Origin: Epiperipatus broadwayi
Lineage: Eukaryota; Onychophora; Udeonychophora; Euonychophora; Peripatidae
Direction: 5' to 3'
NCBI GenBank assembly: GCA_028023455.1
Contig: JAQFVV010006716.1
Span: 124,001 to 188,000, forward strand
Length of the DNA stretch: 64,000 nucleotides
Shown piece after piece: positions 44,440 through 56,870 of this stretch (positions are counted from its first letter, which is position 1; every line of letters begins with the position of its first letter). The notes under the pieces were generated by a model. It was not told the origin of the DNA, made no database searches, and was given only the letters and a program-made list of their open reading frames with translations. The position numbers and the translations under genes were made by a program.

Positions 44440-44520
44440 ATGAGCTAGCCTAGTAGTTAGTCTCCCATCGATAAGCAAAGTAACTCAGAGATCCATAAGT
44501 CGATCTTATAAAGGGAGGAA
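44440..44520 (+). repeat. Possible tRNA-like SINE
   Basis: AGCTAGCCTAGTAGTTAGTC resembles an A box and AAGTCGATCTTAT a B box, at about tRNA-SINE spacing. Single copy in this window, so uncertain. Confidence 0.4.
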
Positions 44521-44900
44521 CTAGGTGGTGCACCAGAAGATGGATATTAATAATCCCATCCTGAATAATAAAACACAAACAGTTAGTTATAGCTATATAT
44601 TGTTAAATCAGGTATTTGTGTATAGATGCTAAGATTATGGTACATCACCAACTGCTTGATAGTTGTTGTGATTCCATACTATTACAATAATTTGGCTACC
44701 TAAATATGGGAAGATGATGATGATTGGCCATATGTGGGTGAACTCTGTACACCCATTCCATATCATACCATTACAATAATTGATGACCAATGTGACAGGC
44801 TGGTGATTCAAACCACTTCATACTGGTACAATAATTTGCCACACCAATTAATCACTTGATGTTTATAATGATTCTTGTATATATATATATATATATATAT
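44521..44900. repeat. Imperfect local repeats and short (AT)n
   Basis: Three related blocks containing CCATA(C/T)...TTACAATAATT lie near 44670, 44757 and 44820. An AT array follows at 44879-44900. Confidence 0.5.
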
Positions 44901-47900
44901 TGTACCTAACTGAAGTTTCACTTAGTTCCAAAAGGAGCCAAAGGTTATCTTAGCTTAACCTTTTGGTTTGAAATTGTCTGATTTTTAAAAAAAATAATAA
45001 TGATAAAAATGAAAATTAAATTAGTTAATGACTAAAAAAGGATAATCTTGTATTGATTGTAATCATTATTGTATATTATGGAATTATGTCTAAGTATTTG
45101 GAAAAAAAAGATATATGAGTTAGTTGGTAAGAGATGCTAAATAATAATTTGAATTTTAAAAAAAGAAAGATATCAGAAATAGTTGTCAGTTTGTAAGTAA
45201 TATTAAATGTATTATTGTGTAATCCATTTTAATGTCTAAAGAATAATAATTAGATATTATAAATAAGTCGGAATAATTAAGTAATAGATTTTTAAAAAAA
45301 TGATATATAAGTTTTATTAAAAAAATAAGAATATTTGTTATTAGTTTTTGTAGTTTAACATTCCAGTTATAAAAATTATTTAGATGAAATATTTATTAAC
45401 ATTCTATTGTTGTAATTTTAAAAAATAGTTTTAAACAATTAATGTAATGCCAGACATATGTGAGAATGTGCATGCACTGACATGGAAACATAAGAATAAA
45501 AAAAAAAGTAATTTAATTCCAATATTGTTTAAAATAAATAAATAAAACAAATGTGTGGATAAAATTATTTCAATGAAATATTTATGGGTTTAATAAAGGG
45601 TATAACTTTAAATTTTATATTTATTACTATGGGTTGGATAAAATATCATTAAAAAAAATTATGGCACAATATTGTTAATAATAAAATTTTGACTTTGCAG
45701 CTGAAGGTCACGTGGTATGGGAAAATTATATTGATTACGTCAGTAGATTGATTCCACAGCTGGTTTGTCAGAATATTAAAATTTAATAAAAAATAGTTTT
45801 TATTGGTTTTAAAATGAATTGTAGGTGGATGAAAAATTGTGAGATAAAATGGAGATCAGGGTGTCATTCAGTGGCGGATCTTATTGTGATTCAACTAGTA
45901 CTGGATCTTAAAAGTTCTTTAATAAAAAGTAAATTTTTAAAACTTTATATTTTCCAAAAAAAATAAAAGTATGTTTTTAAAATAATTATATAAAATTGTC
46001 TTCCAGGAATGAAGTGCTAGTCTTTTTTTAAGGTAATCTGTTTTCTGACAGATTTTCATTACAATTGAGGCATTAAAATTTACAGTAAAATGTTTGAAGA
46101 AAATACAGCATCTCATATTTCATTTACTTTTGATCTATTCAGTTTTCTTTATTTAGAAGTAAAACTTAAATTATTAAGTATTGTTATGGCTAAAGACTTT
46201 ATTGCACTAAACTATAGTATATCTCCTATCAAATTAAAAATACATGTGAAGAAGAAATTAAAAAAAAAAAAGACATTCAAACATTTTAAAATATTAAAAT
46301 GGAAATGCATTAGTGTCTTTATAAATTAAAATTGACATTATATTTAATACTGCCTTATTAATACAAGATATATACAGGTAAATATGCTCTTAACAAAATA
46401 ATGTTTCTAAGGAAAATATGTATTTTAAAATACTAATTCTTGTTTATGCCAGTAATATGAAAAGTTTTGTTTGGAAGTAAAACTTTAAAAGAATTTAAAA
46501 ATATTATTAATGAACGTATCTCTATCAAATGCATAATGTTTGGTTATAGTTGCCAGTACTTATAAGTAACTTTATGACCATTGATCTTTGCTCATAAACG
46601 GAGGAATGTCTTAATTATAAAAAAAATCTACTCTTATGTTTAATAAATAAAAGGAAATTTGTTTTAAAAAAGAAATACATATTTAAATATTAAGAAATGT
46701 TTAAAAAAAAGAGCTCTATTTTAAAAAATGCATTTATCTAAGGAAGAACATATATATAAATAAGCATTTATTTTTATAGCGTCTGTATACAATTTGTAAT
46801 TACATTCATATCGGCCTTTCAAGCCAATTGTGCAAATGCTTTGCGAGTGTTAAATAATAAATGAATACCCTCTGACCAATACAAGATATAGAATTTATGC
46901 AGGAATAAAAAGAATCCCTCTTATTCCTACAACTCAACTAAAAATGTATATTATAATTATTCCATGTTTGAACCTAGAATTATAAATATAAAGTGTGTTC
47001 AGCTGAAGAATTTATTTTGTTTCATGCCGGCTTAAACTTATTATTTATGTTTTTTTTTTTTTTAAATCGTTTAAAAAAAATATTATTAATGAACTATTGA
47101 ACATTTTCATTTGGAAATGATTGCCATGTGTATAAATGTATTAATTGAAGCTTCGAATTCAGATAGATATCTTAACCTGGATAAATTGTCTACACATTAT
47201 GAAATAGAAAAATCATCACGGAGCTGAAATATGAACTTGAATTAATGTATTATTACTATTATTATTATTATTATTTTTTATGGTCTACTTTATTGGTTTA
47301 AAAAAAAAGAATGAAACCATAAAAATATTTATTCTATTAAATTTTTATGTAACACTTTTTGCATAAATATACAGGTAAACTAGAATTATAATTTTAACAT
47401 GAAATAGGTTTATATGAATGAGAAAAAGTTTCTTGCCATTCTTAAGTAGATTTAGTTTATTTATCAAGCATTACACTAGCTAGTTTCTATTTAATAATTT
47501 TATTATAGAGATTTAAATATCACAGTCTTATTTTCATATAAATGGGATGTTTTGCTTAATTTTATTTTAAATTTACTAGAGAAGTTTATCAGAGAATATC
47601 CATTCATTTGTTTTACGAATGTTATATTAAGAATAATTACAAATATTTTATATTCATTGAGAAGTAAATATTCTTGCATTTAATTTACAATTTTAAAAGT
47701 CCACTAGTTACTATATTTTTAGCATTTAATATTTTGTTATGTGTGCATTGTGCCTTGCCTAGAATTTTATATGCATTTGAGTTTAAAGTATTTTCTACAG
47801 TAGTCATTTGACACATAGTTTGCTTTGTTGGTTCAAACATTGGATATACGTTTTTGTATTTTATAAATTTCTTAGAAATAACTTAGTTAGTTTAAGTGAA

Positions 47901-47990
47901 GTATATATCTTGCTATTAGTTAGAATTTGTTAGCCTCAAGAGTTAGGCTTGGTTTATAATTTTTGAATATACCTTATAGAGTAGAGAAAA
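44901..47990. other. A+T-rich DNA, nothing recognised
   Basis: No supported gene. The 79-residue plus-strand frame 46090-46329 ends in a lysine run from poly(A) and has no family signature. Confidence 0.5.
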
Positions 47991-48250
47991 TCCTCCATCC
48001 TTATTGTATTGTATTTCCATGATTTGATAGTGCTTGTCCCCCAAAAGAGGGTATTGTATTGTATTTTTCAGTGATTACGATCACATTTATAAGCATTGGA
48101 AATCCTATGAGAGGATTGTGCTTTTCTGGTGAGTGTTCCTGTTCCCAGATACACTGTAGATGAATTCCAGGTATCTTCGTTTTGTGCCTCAAAGTTAGGT
48201 ATTTTGGAAACCACCACATTCTTTTCCAGATCTGAGGAGCCTAGTATCTT
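47991..48250 (-). other. Unassigned less A+T-rich block with ORF
   Basis: A minus-strand frame of 72 residues (48001-48219), WFPKYLTLRHKTKIPGIHLQ then WEQEHSPEKHN..., is more balanced in composition than the surroundings. TATTGTATTGTATTT occurs twice (about 48004 and 48052). I do not recognise a family; it may be a repeat relic. Confidence 0.3.
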
Positions 48251-50084
48251 TATATTTTTTGCCTATCATTCATGATGACTTAATGCTAATTTCACCACAG
48301 TAGGTGATGTTGCATTTGTTTTAGATTTGTGATGACAAGATATGCTTGTTTGAGGAAATGTATTTCTTCAGGTAGTTGTAGCTAATTAAAGGCTTATAGG
48401 TATATCAATGTTTGAATTGTGTTGCTATGATAGTTTTATCAAGCACAAGCTAACCAACAATAAGTTATATTTATTTTAAAGTATATTAAATAAGCATATG
48501 GTATAAGTGGCAATTCACACATAATAATTTAATATTTTCATCCAGAATTTCGCCACTGGATTTGTAAGTCTGTTACATCATTATCTTCAACATATTAAGA
48601 AAATAATTTTATGTGTACTAAAGTTATTTTTTAAAAAAAGTATAACTGATCTCTGATGAATGACTGTCACATACACTTAAGTTAGTTTAATTTTAGTATT
48701 AGCTTAATCTGATTTAAAGATATATCTAGCTGTGATATTAGTTATATCCGTGAAACTAGTGTTGATATTTTTAAAAAGTATTGTTGAATATGCTTACTCC
48801 AACTTAGCGGTTGTTAAGTTGAGAAGTATAAAATTAAGCTTAGGGTTTTCAATATAAACATAGTTCTGTGTGTTATTCTGATTAGTAGATGACACAATAA
48901 TGTTATTAATTAGTCCAAATAATTATATAAAATCTTAGTGCGGTATTGGCACTGTTTGTATTCTACCACATTTATAAACATTTCTTCTCATTATTAATAA
49001 ATCAAATTATTATTATTTCAAAAGTTTTGTTTGTTTGTTACTTTTATATGAAAATATATTATTGTTTTGGGTTCCAAGTTCACAAACTCTTAAATTTTTA
49101 AAGTTATTGAATCTTCACTTCAGAAATTCACAAGTATATTCTAACTTAATTAAATATAGTTGATATTGTCTTGAAAATTAAAAAGTTATGTTAAGTAAAT
49201 GACTCTCATATTGAATCACAAATACAGATAATTGCATTATAGCAGATACATAATTAAATACTTAGTTAAAAGTTGTTTTTTTTTTTTTAAATTATCAGTA
49301 TATCTTTCAGACTAAAGATTATGCAATATCAGATTAACAATATTAGTACTTCAGAAGAATATTTTAATTAATATTATTTTAAAAGCTGCACCTTATCTTA
49401 TATTCACTGCACATCATCTATCATCATCTTAAATCTGATATATTTAAAGAATTCTAATTCATTTGCATTTGAGGTCTTTAGTGGTTGTCTATGAGTATGG
49501 AAAGGCATTAAAAGTACCCTTGCTCTTTTCTCTGCTCAAGTAATATCTTAGATAATAGGCCATTATTAGTTAAATTTAAATTGATTCATTAAATTTTGTG
49601 AATTAATGTTTGTTTTGTTTATTATTTTAAGATTGAATATTATGGTCACCTAAGATGTCACTTATTTATTTATTAATCACAGTAATTCTTTATTAGGCAA
49701 CTTAACTTAAACATTAATTTTGAACAAGAGTTTTAGTTTTAAAATCCCTGAGGTTATTTACTCTTGTTGTTTTAGTAAATATAATTCTGTAAGATAATCT
49801 TTTAAAGCAAAGTATCATTACTCTTATTCAGAGAGTGTATGATTGATTGGTAGGATTAATATGGTAATTATGGATTAGTGATTTTTAAATAATCTTTGGT
49901 ATGGTTTAGTATTAGATTATTATTAATATGCTGTAGTAGTTATAGTTCATCAATATTGGATTTGATCTTTACTTGATTATACATCTCTGGATCATCATCT
50001 CTTTTCTTTAAATTTATTGTAACCCCACTGAGCCAAGTCATTTAGAATCTCTTATTTATAGTTCATTTTATATCATTTTAATTC
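48251..50084. other. A+T-rich DNA, nothing recognised
   Basis: No supported gene or structured repeat. Confidence 0.5.
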
Positions 50085-50550
50085 TATTCCATTTCTTTTC
50101 ATGTCATTTCTCATATCTTTCTATCATCTCAGCCCTTTTAAAACATTCATTAAGAGTTTCTTCTATCATCTCATTTCATTTCTTGCTCCTTTATTCCATC
50201 TTCTTATATCTCTTTCATATCTTTCCATCATCTCATTTCTTTTCTTTCTCCATTATATATATCATTTCTGTTACTTTTCCCCATTTCTTTTCCCTCTCAA
50301 TTCTTTTCTTTTCCATCATTTATTTTTTACTATTATCACTACCTCCATTTCATTATTATTATTAATTGGCATTATCTCCTTATTTTTTTTCTTTTTTTCC
50401 CCTCTCCCATTTCATTATTTGCATTATATCTCTCTTTCTCTTTCTTTTCCATCATTTATCCTTACCATTATCATTATCTCCATTTCATTATTAGCATTTT
50501 CTCTTTCTCTCTCTCTCTTTTCTTTTTTTTTTTCCTCTCTCTCAGTTTTT
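50085..50550. repeat. ~460-bp pyrimidine-rich tract
   Basis: The plus strand is strongly T+C-rich, with recurring TTTCTTT, TCATCTCATTTC and CATTATTA units. The 163-residue Phe/Ser/Leu-rich frame here comes from this composition and is not a gene. Confidence 0.8.
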
Positions 50551-50570
50551 TTAGGTTACTATATATATAT

Positions 50571-53089
50571 TGTGACAGTCAGTTTTAAATGACTGCCACA
50601 AAGTTGACTGCAAGCATTAGTTGCAGTCCAAACAAATGTACGTATTATAATAAAAGGAGTGGTCTGTGCAGGTATATTTTCTCTGTTGCTTACACACACA
50701 CTATATTTAAAATAAATAGGATGAATGGTGATAATACGCTTATAAATAAACAAATGCGGACACCACATATAAATATGTATTTGCTGTTAATAAATGCTAT
50801 ATGTTTTTTATTTATGATATGAATAAATATGGCAGAGGGTTAAAGAAATTATTATGGGAAACTGAAATGTATTTGCAAATAACCCAACAGTAAACATATT
50901 TTATTTTGATTTTATTTTATTTTAGATTCTCAAATGTTGTATATTTTTTTTCTGTTGCTTGTTGAATATTCTTTTTGGAAAACTCAAAAACAATTTTTAT
51001 GTGACAACAAGTATACAGTTTTATAATTTTTTTTTTACCACTTAATGTTCATGACCGCAGGCAAGCCAATGACCTCTTTCTTTTATCGTATAATGTTTTT
51101 GGAAAACAAGTGTAGAAATTGTATCAGTGGTTATTCAGCTTGACACCTATTCAAAATTATTTAATTAGATAAATGTAATTTTACTTTATTGTTTAAAGAA
51201 ATGAAGGGATTGGAATTTAAATGGTCTGTGAAATTCTGAAATTAATTAAAAGATAGCTAAAATTAAATCCATCATTTGGAATTGTTTAATTAAAAACAGA
51301 AATGTAAAAGCAATAAATTGTGGAGGGGATGAGAGAATAAACCCTGTAATGGGGGGGATATATAAAGGCTGGTCAGGTGAAATTTAATTAGTTAGCTGGG
51401 TTACATTGGTTGATACTCACATGGGCACTCTTACCTGTTAGCAGTATAGTTTCCGGAGTGTACAGACAAAAGGAAAAGAAAAAGAATTAGGAGTGTAAAG
51501 ACTATTTATTCGGAATGCTGAACGTATTTTAAAAGGCGCAGACCAAGAAATATGATATTCATTGACTGAAAAAGAAAAATACAATTGAAATTTAAGCTAA
51601 TGTTGTATATCGCTAAGGAAATGGAATCAGGATTTATTCGTGATTCTGCAATGGATATGGAGTAGAAACCAAGTTCGGTACATTCGCACAGCTCGGAGTC
51701 CTACCTAGCCATCCAGTGATGTGACTTTCCATTTCTGAAAGTGTAGCTGCTATGGACAATTTTCCAACCTCCATATAGGCCCTGTGAAGTAATCACCTGC
51801 ACAGCAGATATATATCGCCCTCAAAATCATAGCCCGGAGAAGAACGAAGACTTCGGGAAGTATTATTTATGTTTTTTATATATATATTTTTTTTTTATGT
51901 CTTATTATGAGTAATTTGTCATTTGACTTAAATTGCTATTATTAAATGAGCCAATGAATTGTGTAATTCAGTCATAAATATTTTGTTTGTAATTTTAACG
52001 TAAAGCTTCACGTAATTCATTGGAGTATCTAAATAAATTATAAAAGAATCGATAAAGTAAATATGAAATATTTCAAAATAGTTAAATAGAAATAATTGGG
52101 TGGTTTGGTCATTGGATGTATGTGTTTCGCTTTGAGATAATAGAAAATTTATTCCATCCGCTAAGTTCATGATTGTTTTTTTAAGGAATAAAAGTATGTA
52201 AGACAGCATTCCAAATAATTATTATTGTCCGCTATGGGCAGGATTCATATTATGGAACTTTTAAGATTAAAATTGTAGTTTAGCACAAGTTTGTTCCCCG
52301 AGTAAATTTATTCCATCCGCTAAGTGCAGGATTGTTTTCATAAGAAATAAAAGTGTGTACGAAAGTGTTCCAAATAATTATTATTGTCCACCACGTGCAG
52401 GACTCAGATTGTGGAACATTTAAGAATCTAATATCATTAACTCGTGGCTAACACATTTTTTTTGTATTATTATGAAACATGTACATACCATGGCCAATAC
52501 ACATTGTTTTATAAGAAATTTTGTTTTGAGTTTAAAGTGTAAGCAGGGGAGAATTTCAGACCATTCCTTTCCCATTCATGAAACTAAAATTTATTATACG
52601 CTTGAATTTTAATTACTATCGTTTATATGTGTGTTTATTATTTTGTAAATATTTATATAATCATAGAGGGCTTAATAAATTTAATATCTAATTGTAAAGT
52701 ATGGACTTGTGCTGTGTATTTGATAATGATATTATTGTTTGACCTTTGCTGTTAACGAAGCAACAAACCACCATCCCGAGATCATGAGTGGATTGAGCTA
52801 GTCAGGATTAAACTTACCGGGATCGGCAATCATTCGCTAGGCATTCATTTTCTATTGATTTTTTATAGGAGATTATAGCTCTTTACTTATTACATGATCA
52901 TATCCCTTAGGCAGGGGAGCAATCTCTTTCTTAAGGTGGCACGTAAAGGTTGCAGTAAACGAACCTTTCAAAGGTATGATTATAGTAACGTATATATTGG
53001 ATGCCTTTGAATATTTCTTAATTGCTGCTCGATCTCAGAAAACGCATGTCATGCTCAATGTGGTTTAGAGAGAGACAGCAACCATTACA
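50571..53089 (+). mobile_element. Probable solo LTR, 2.5 kb, in an AT microsatellite
   Basis: Starts TGTGACAGTC right after an AT array and ends CATTACA right before another AT array; ATAT on both sides is compatible with a 4-bp TSD. Inside are a TATA box (TATATAAAG, 51359-51367) in a less A+T-rich region and AATAAA at 52674. The block is less A+T-rich than its surroundings. No internal coding region was found, and the other LTR is not in the window. Strand is from the TATA box. Confidence 0.45.
52148..52440 (+). repeat. 159-bp tandem duplication
   Basis: TTTATTCCATCCGCTAAG starts at 52148 and 52307. The following 130 bp (AATAAAAGT.TGT, TTCCAAATAATTATTATTGT, GCAGGA.TCA) match with moderate divergence. 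Sub-terminal repeats are common in long LTRs. Confidence 0.85.
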
Positions 53090-53261
53090 ATATATATATA
53101 TAAACCAATGTTTTAACTAAGTCACACTGGTTGTCAACTAGGTAACAAATATAAAATAATATCTATATTTCAATAAATTATACATGGATATATCCGGATA
53201 ATATTTTATTTATATTTGTAGCCCATGATAATCATTGATTTAATATTATAATGATACATAT

Positions 53262-53730
53262 AAACCACTAAAGATCACATGATTACCATTTTTTATGCTT
53301 GCTCATAACTGTTATTAAAACAGGCAAAACTCTCCATACAATAGCGCCACTCAGTGCAAGCCAGAGTAATCAATGGATGCCAGAAGGCTTGTGCATAAAA
53401 TCCCTATCTAGTGGCTACTCATCTAATTTGCCCAGACTAGTTTTTAGCTTGCAGCTTTCATCAGTGAGGAGCCTTGGATCTGAGAGCACTGCACCTAGAT
53501 CTTAGGATCTAATGCAACCCTCCACCAGCCACCTTTTATCTCTACTTAACTACAAAACCATGAAAACTAAAATTAAAAACACAAAAATATTTTTAATCCA
53601 AGCTCATTAGCTTATATATTTATACAGGTCTGAACCACTAAACATCACATGATCACCATGCCTCCTGGCATCCATTGATTACTCTGGCTTGCATTGAGTG
53701 GCACTATTGCATGGAGAGTTTTTCCTGTTT
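53262..53730 (-). mobile_element. Hammerhead repeat family, 53-kb copy with TSD
   Basis: TAATGATACATAT (53249-53261) and TAATGATATATAT (53731-53743) bracket the element. One 372-bp unit starts AAACCACTAAAGATCACATG at 53262 and begins again at about 53634. A terminal block (53655-53730) is the inverted copy of 53318-53392. One hammerhead, predicted inactive. Minus strand by the ribozyme. Confidence 0.82.
53421..53479 (-). ncRNA. Hammerhead ribozyme motif, inactive by G12A
   Basis: On the minus strand CTGATGA (complement of 53458-53464), stem II AGC-TGCAA-GCT fully paired, then AAAAC in place of GAAAC, and GTC. Stem I has two mismatches. The lost G12 should abolish cleavage. Confidence 0.7.
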
Positions 53731-53743
53731 TAATGATATATAT

Positions 53744-54996
53744 CTATAATAAATTTAATGCAACTTACTGGTAAAGACATCTAAGCAAAGACTTCTATAA
53801 AGCTCTCAACTACTGTTAGTAACTTCAGTTATATACACTAGGATCATGGTGATCTAAAAACTCCTTAAAATATTCAGTTGATGAAAACAAATCATACTAA
53901 AATAAATAAATAATAGATATTTATTAAAAATTCATAAGACTATTCTAAAACATGCACTATTATTAATTTTAGCTAAAGCTATTTATTTTATTTATCTATT
54001 CAAAATTGCCTCAAAGGCTCATAACTCTAAACCTTACATCATGCATATTACATAAAATGTCTCTGTGTTTTTTCAATACCATCTCAGCCAAAGTTTTAAT
54101 AATAATTTAATATTATAAGTTATTCAATTAATAAAACAGTTGGTTATGCTTATCAAAGCTATGTTCAGTATATGTAAATATATATTTTTTCACAATTATC
54201 AGGCAACACTAGCACATACTCTAATGAAGTATCTTCTAAGACTTACTCTTAGGAATATTACATATTTAAAATACTCCTAATTATATACACTCTGTAGAAT
54301 GTGGAAACAAACATTATTGGAAATCAATAATTAACTATATGCCTACATTGTAAACATTAGAAATATTTTTAAAATATGAACTGTATACATAATTATTACT
54401 TTCAGTAAACCTTTTATTTCTAAAGCTAAAGAATAAGTTTAAATATTACATAAATGCATCTGTGATATATCCATACAAATAAATATAATATCATGTGAAA
54501 TTTACCAAGTGTATTTTAAATAATAATTGAACTGACTTCTAACTGTCATGTTTAAAAAGTTATTAAAGTAAGAAAAATGATCATTTTTATCAAACTTTAG
54601 TATATGTTCATAACTTTTCATTAAGAAATCAATAAAATAAAGGTGCATTACAATGTCATGATTAATAAAAGGCCATTAATCCCTTAACTTATTTCTACCC
54701 ATTTTTTAAAGTGAAAAATAAATGATGCAAATAAAATATTTAATATCTGACAATATTCATAAATGTTAATTTTAAATAATAATTTTCATTAACAGATCAA
54801 CAGTAATTTATCATGAATCTAATTTTACACAAATAACATTGTCTTCTAATTTAAATAAGTAGTAGAGGTATTGTGCCCTTGTCTAACTATTCGTTGATAT
54901 TTAGAAGTTTAGTCTTTGCAAATAATTATCTCTCCTTTTTTAAACTCATAAACTAGTGTTATAGTAATACAATATTACTTGGATTATTAATTCTAA
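53744..54996. other. A+T-rich DNA, nothing recognised
   Basis: No supported gene. Confidence 0.5.
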
Positions 54997-55010
54997 TTTA
55001 CTCAATATTT

Positions 55011-55296
55011 AAAACAGGCAAAACTCTCCATACACTAGTACCACTCAGTGCAAGCCAGAGTAATCAATGGATGCCAGAAATCTTGTGCATAAATCCCTAT
55101 CTAGTACAACTCATGCAATATCCCCAGACTAGTTTATGGTTTGTAGCCTTTGTCAGTAATGTATTTTATGCACAAGCCTTCTGGCATCCTTGATTACTCT
55201 GGCTTGCACTGAGTGGCACTACCATATGGAGAGTGTTACTGTTTAATAACGGTTATTAACAAACATAAGAAATGGTGATCATGTGATGTTTAGTGA
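55011..55296 (-). mobile_element. Hammerhead repeat family, short foldback copy with TSD
   Basis: TTTACTCAATATTT (54997-55010) and TTTACTGAATATTT (55297-55310) are a 14-bp TSD with one difference. The element holds the end block (AAAACAGGCAAAACTC), half a hammerhead, then the inverted end block (55165-55240). The hammerhead at about 55120-55160 lacks its 5' stem I arm and reads CTGACAA. Confidence 0.82.
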
Positions 55297-55310
55297 TTTA
55301 CTGAATATTT

Positions 55311-55839
55311 ATTAGTTTAAAATGAATGATAAAAAATATTAACTAAAAATTTATGGTGAAATAGATAATAATGTGAGTCTATGGAGAAAAATATGTTTCT
55401 CTCAGAATTTAAATAAAGTTTATAAAATGTCTGTTAATTAAAATGAATTTATACAATTACCATGGATTAGTTTTTATGCTGTGGTCAACAAAATATATCT
55501 GAAATAACGATAATATTTCTTTGTTTTGTGTATGTTTTTTTATGTTATTTTAAAAGAGTTTTCCAATTAAGTTTCAATTTTTAATTTAGAACTGTAGTAT
55601 ACTTTGTTTTTGTTTTTCAGTTGATTTCAAACATTCAATCACAATCAGGTTTTCACATATATTTGAACTAGTTACTTTAGTATTATCAGTTTTTCACATA
55701 TCTGAAATGTACATCATTGATAATTATAGTTTTTTATATGTTTGGCATATGGTTGATTTAATTTGGCTAACGTGAGGAATAAAGTCATTCACCTAAACTA
55801 GTTCTATACATGTAGGAAAGAGCTCCCAAGTGTAACTTA
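55311..55839. other. A+T-rich DNA, nothing recognised
   Basis: No supported gene. Confidence 0.5.
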
Positions 55840-56020
55840 ACAATACATGGCAAGTTTCTTGGTGCCTTGAACCTGGAGCCAAAATATATGGATTTTTGAA
55901 TTTAAGTCAATCCTCCAGCACTAACCTTTTTTATTAACTATAAAACTATAATTGGACACTGAAAGCACAATAGAGTTCTGAAGCCAACTTAATTTGCTTG
56001 TATAATAATACAAATCTGAA
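55840..56020 (-). repeat. Hammerhead repeat family, ribozyme-less fragment
   Basis: TCAATCCTCCAGCACTAACC, TTAACTATAAAACTATAATT and GCTTGTATAATAATACAAAT match, in order, the part of the family unit beyond the ribozyme at 53510-53635. More diverged than the other copies. Confidence 0.6.
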
Positions 56021-56870
56021 TTCATTAACATCTCTATAATTTGAAGTTCTTGATTTTTTAATAACCATAGTTACCATTAAGGTTGTAATGTTACATGCAT
56101 GCAGCAAAGTGCAAATTGTTCATAAAATGCTTTGCATGATGTACAAATGATTAATTAATGTTGATCTTCAGCCCCTTTGGAGAGTTATCTGCTTTATACT
56201 AACACTAAAATAAAGTAGGTTACTTTATTGGCCTTCCCTACTACTCCTATTCAAGGCATACCTACAATATATCCAGCTAACATTAACACAGAATAAAAAT
56301 AAATATATGACAGCTATGATCAGAGCTTCAAATAGTTATTTGTTATGGGTGGATATTATACATGCTATGTTTTCTATGGTTCAATATTCATATTTTTTCA
56401 TCATACCATTACTATCAGATAAAGCTTTTCTACCTAATATATGTTTGAACTATATTTAATGAGCTACATGATGCAGCTGAAATATTACCAACATTAATTT
56501 CATTTTACCATTAACAAAACGCTACTTCCTATATGTAATCACAGGTGATTTAAACATAGACTCCCTTCATATATTCACTCTCTGTCATATAATTGATACA
56601 ATTTGTGAATTATGCTTGTATTTCAAATATTACTATCTTTATGATACACCATATATAAATTGTCTTAATCTTTGCTCACTTTTTCATTGAAATAATTATA
56701 ATTATTTATGCTGCTAGAATGCAATTAAACCATTTTTGACTTTAAATAACTCAATTCAATCTAATTATTAATTAACTGATATGGTTTGATATTAAGGATC
56801 AAAATAAATTTATAATTGATATTATATTTATCAAATTATGCCAAATAGTTAATTTGAGTCAAAAAATTAC
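56021..56870. other. A+T-rich DNA, nothing recognised
   Basis: No supported gene. Confidence 0.5.

Noticed and set aside
44521-44870. Regular tandem array
   Set aside because: The three related blocks are irregularly spaced and weakly similar; kept only as imperfect repeats.
46090-46329. 79-residue plus-strand frame as a host exon
   Set aside because: Ends in a poly(A)-derived lysine run; no splice context or domain.
50101-50592. 163-residue plus-strand open frame rich in Phe, Ser, Leu, Ile
   Set aside because: It follows from the pyrimidine-rich composition; no domain and no codon structure.
53299-53505. 68-residue plus-strand frame over the 53-kb element
   Set aside because: It overlies the hammerhead repeat, which is non-coding in all copies.
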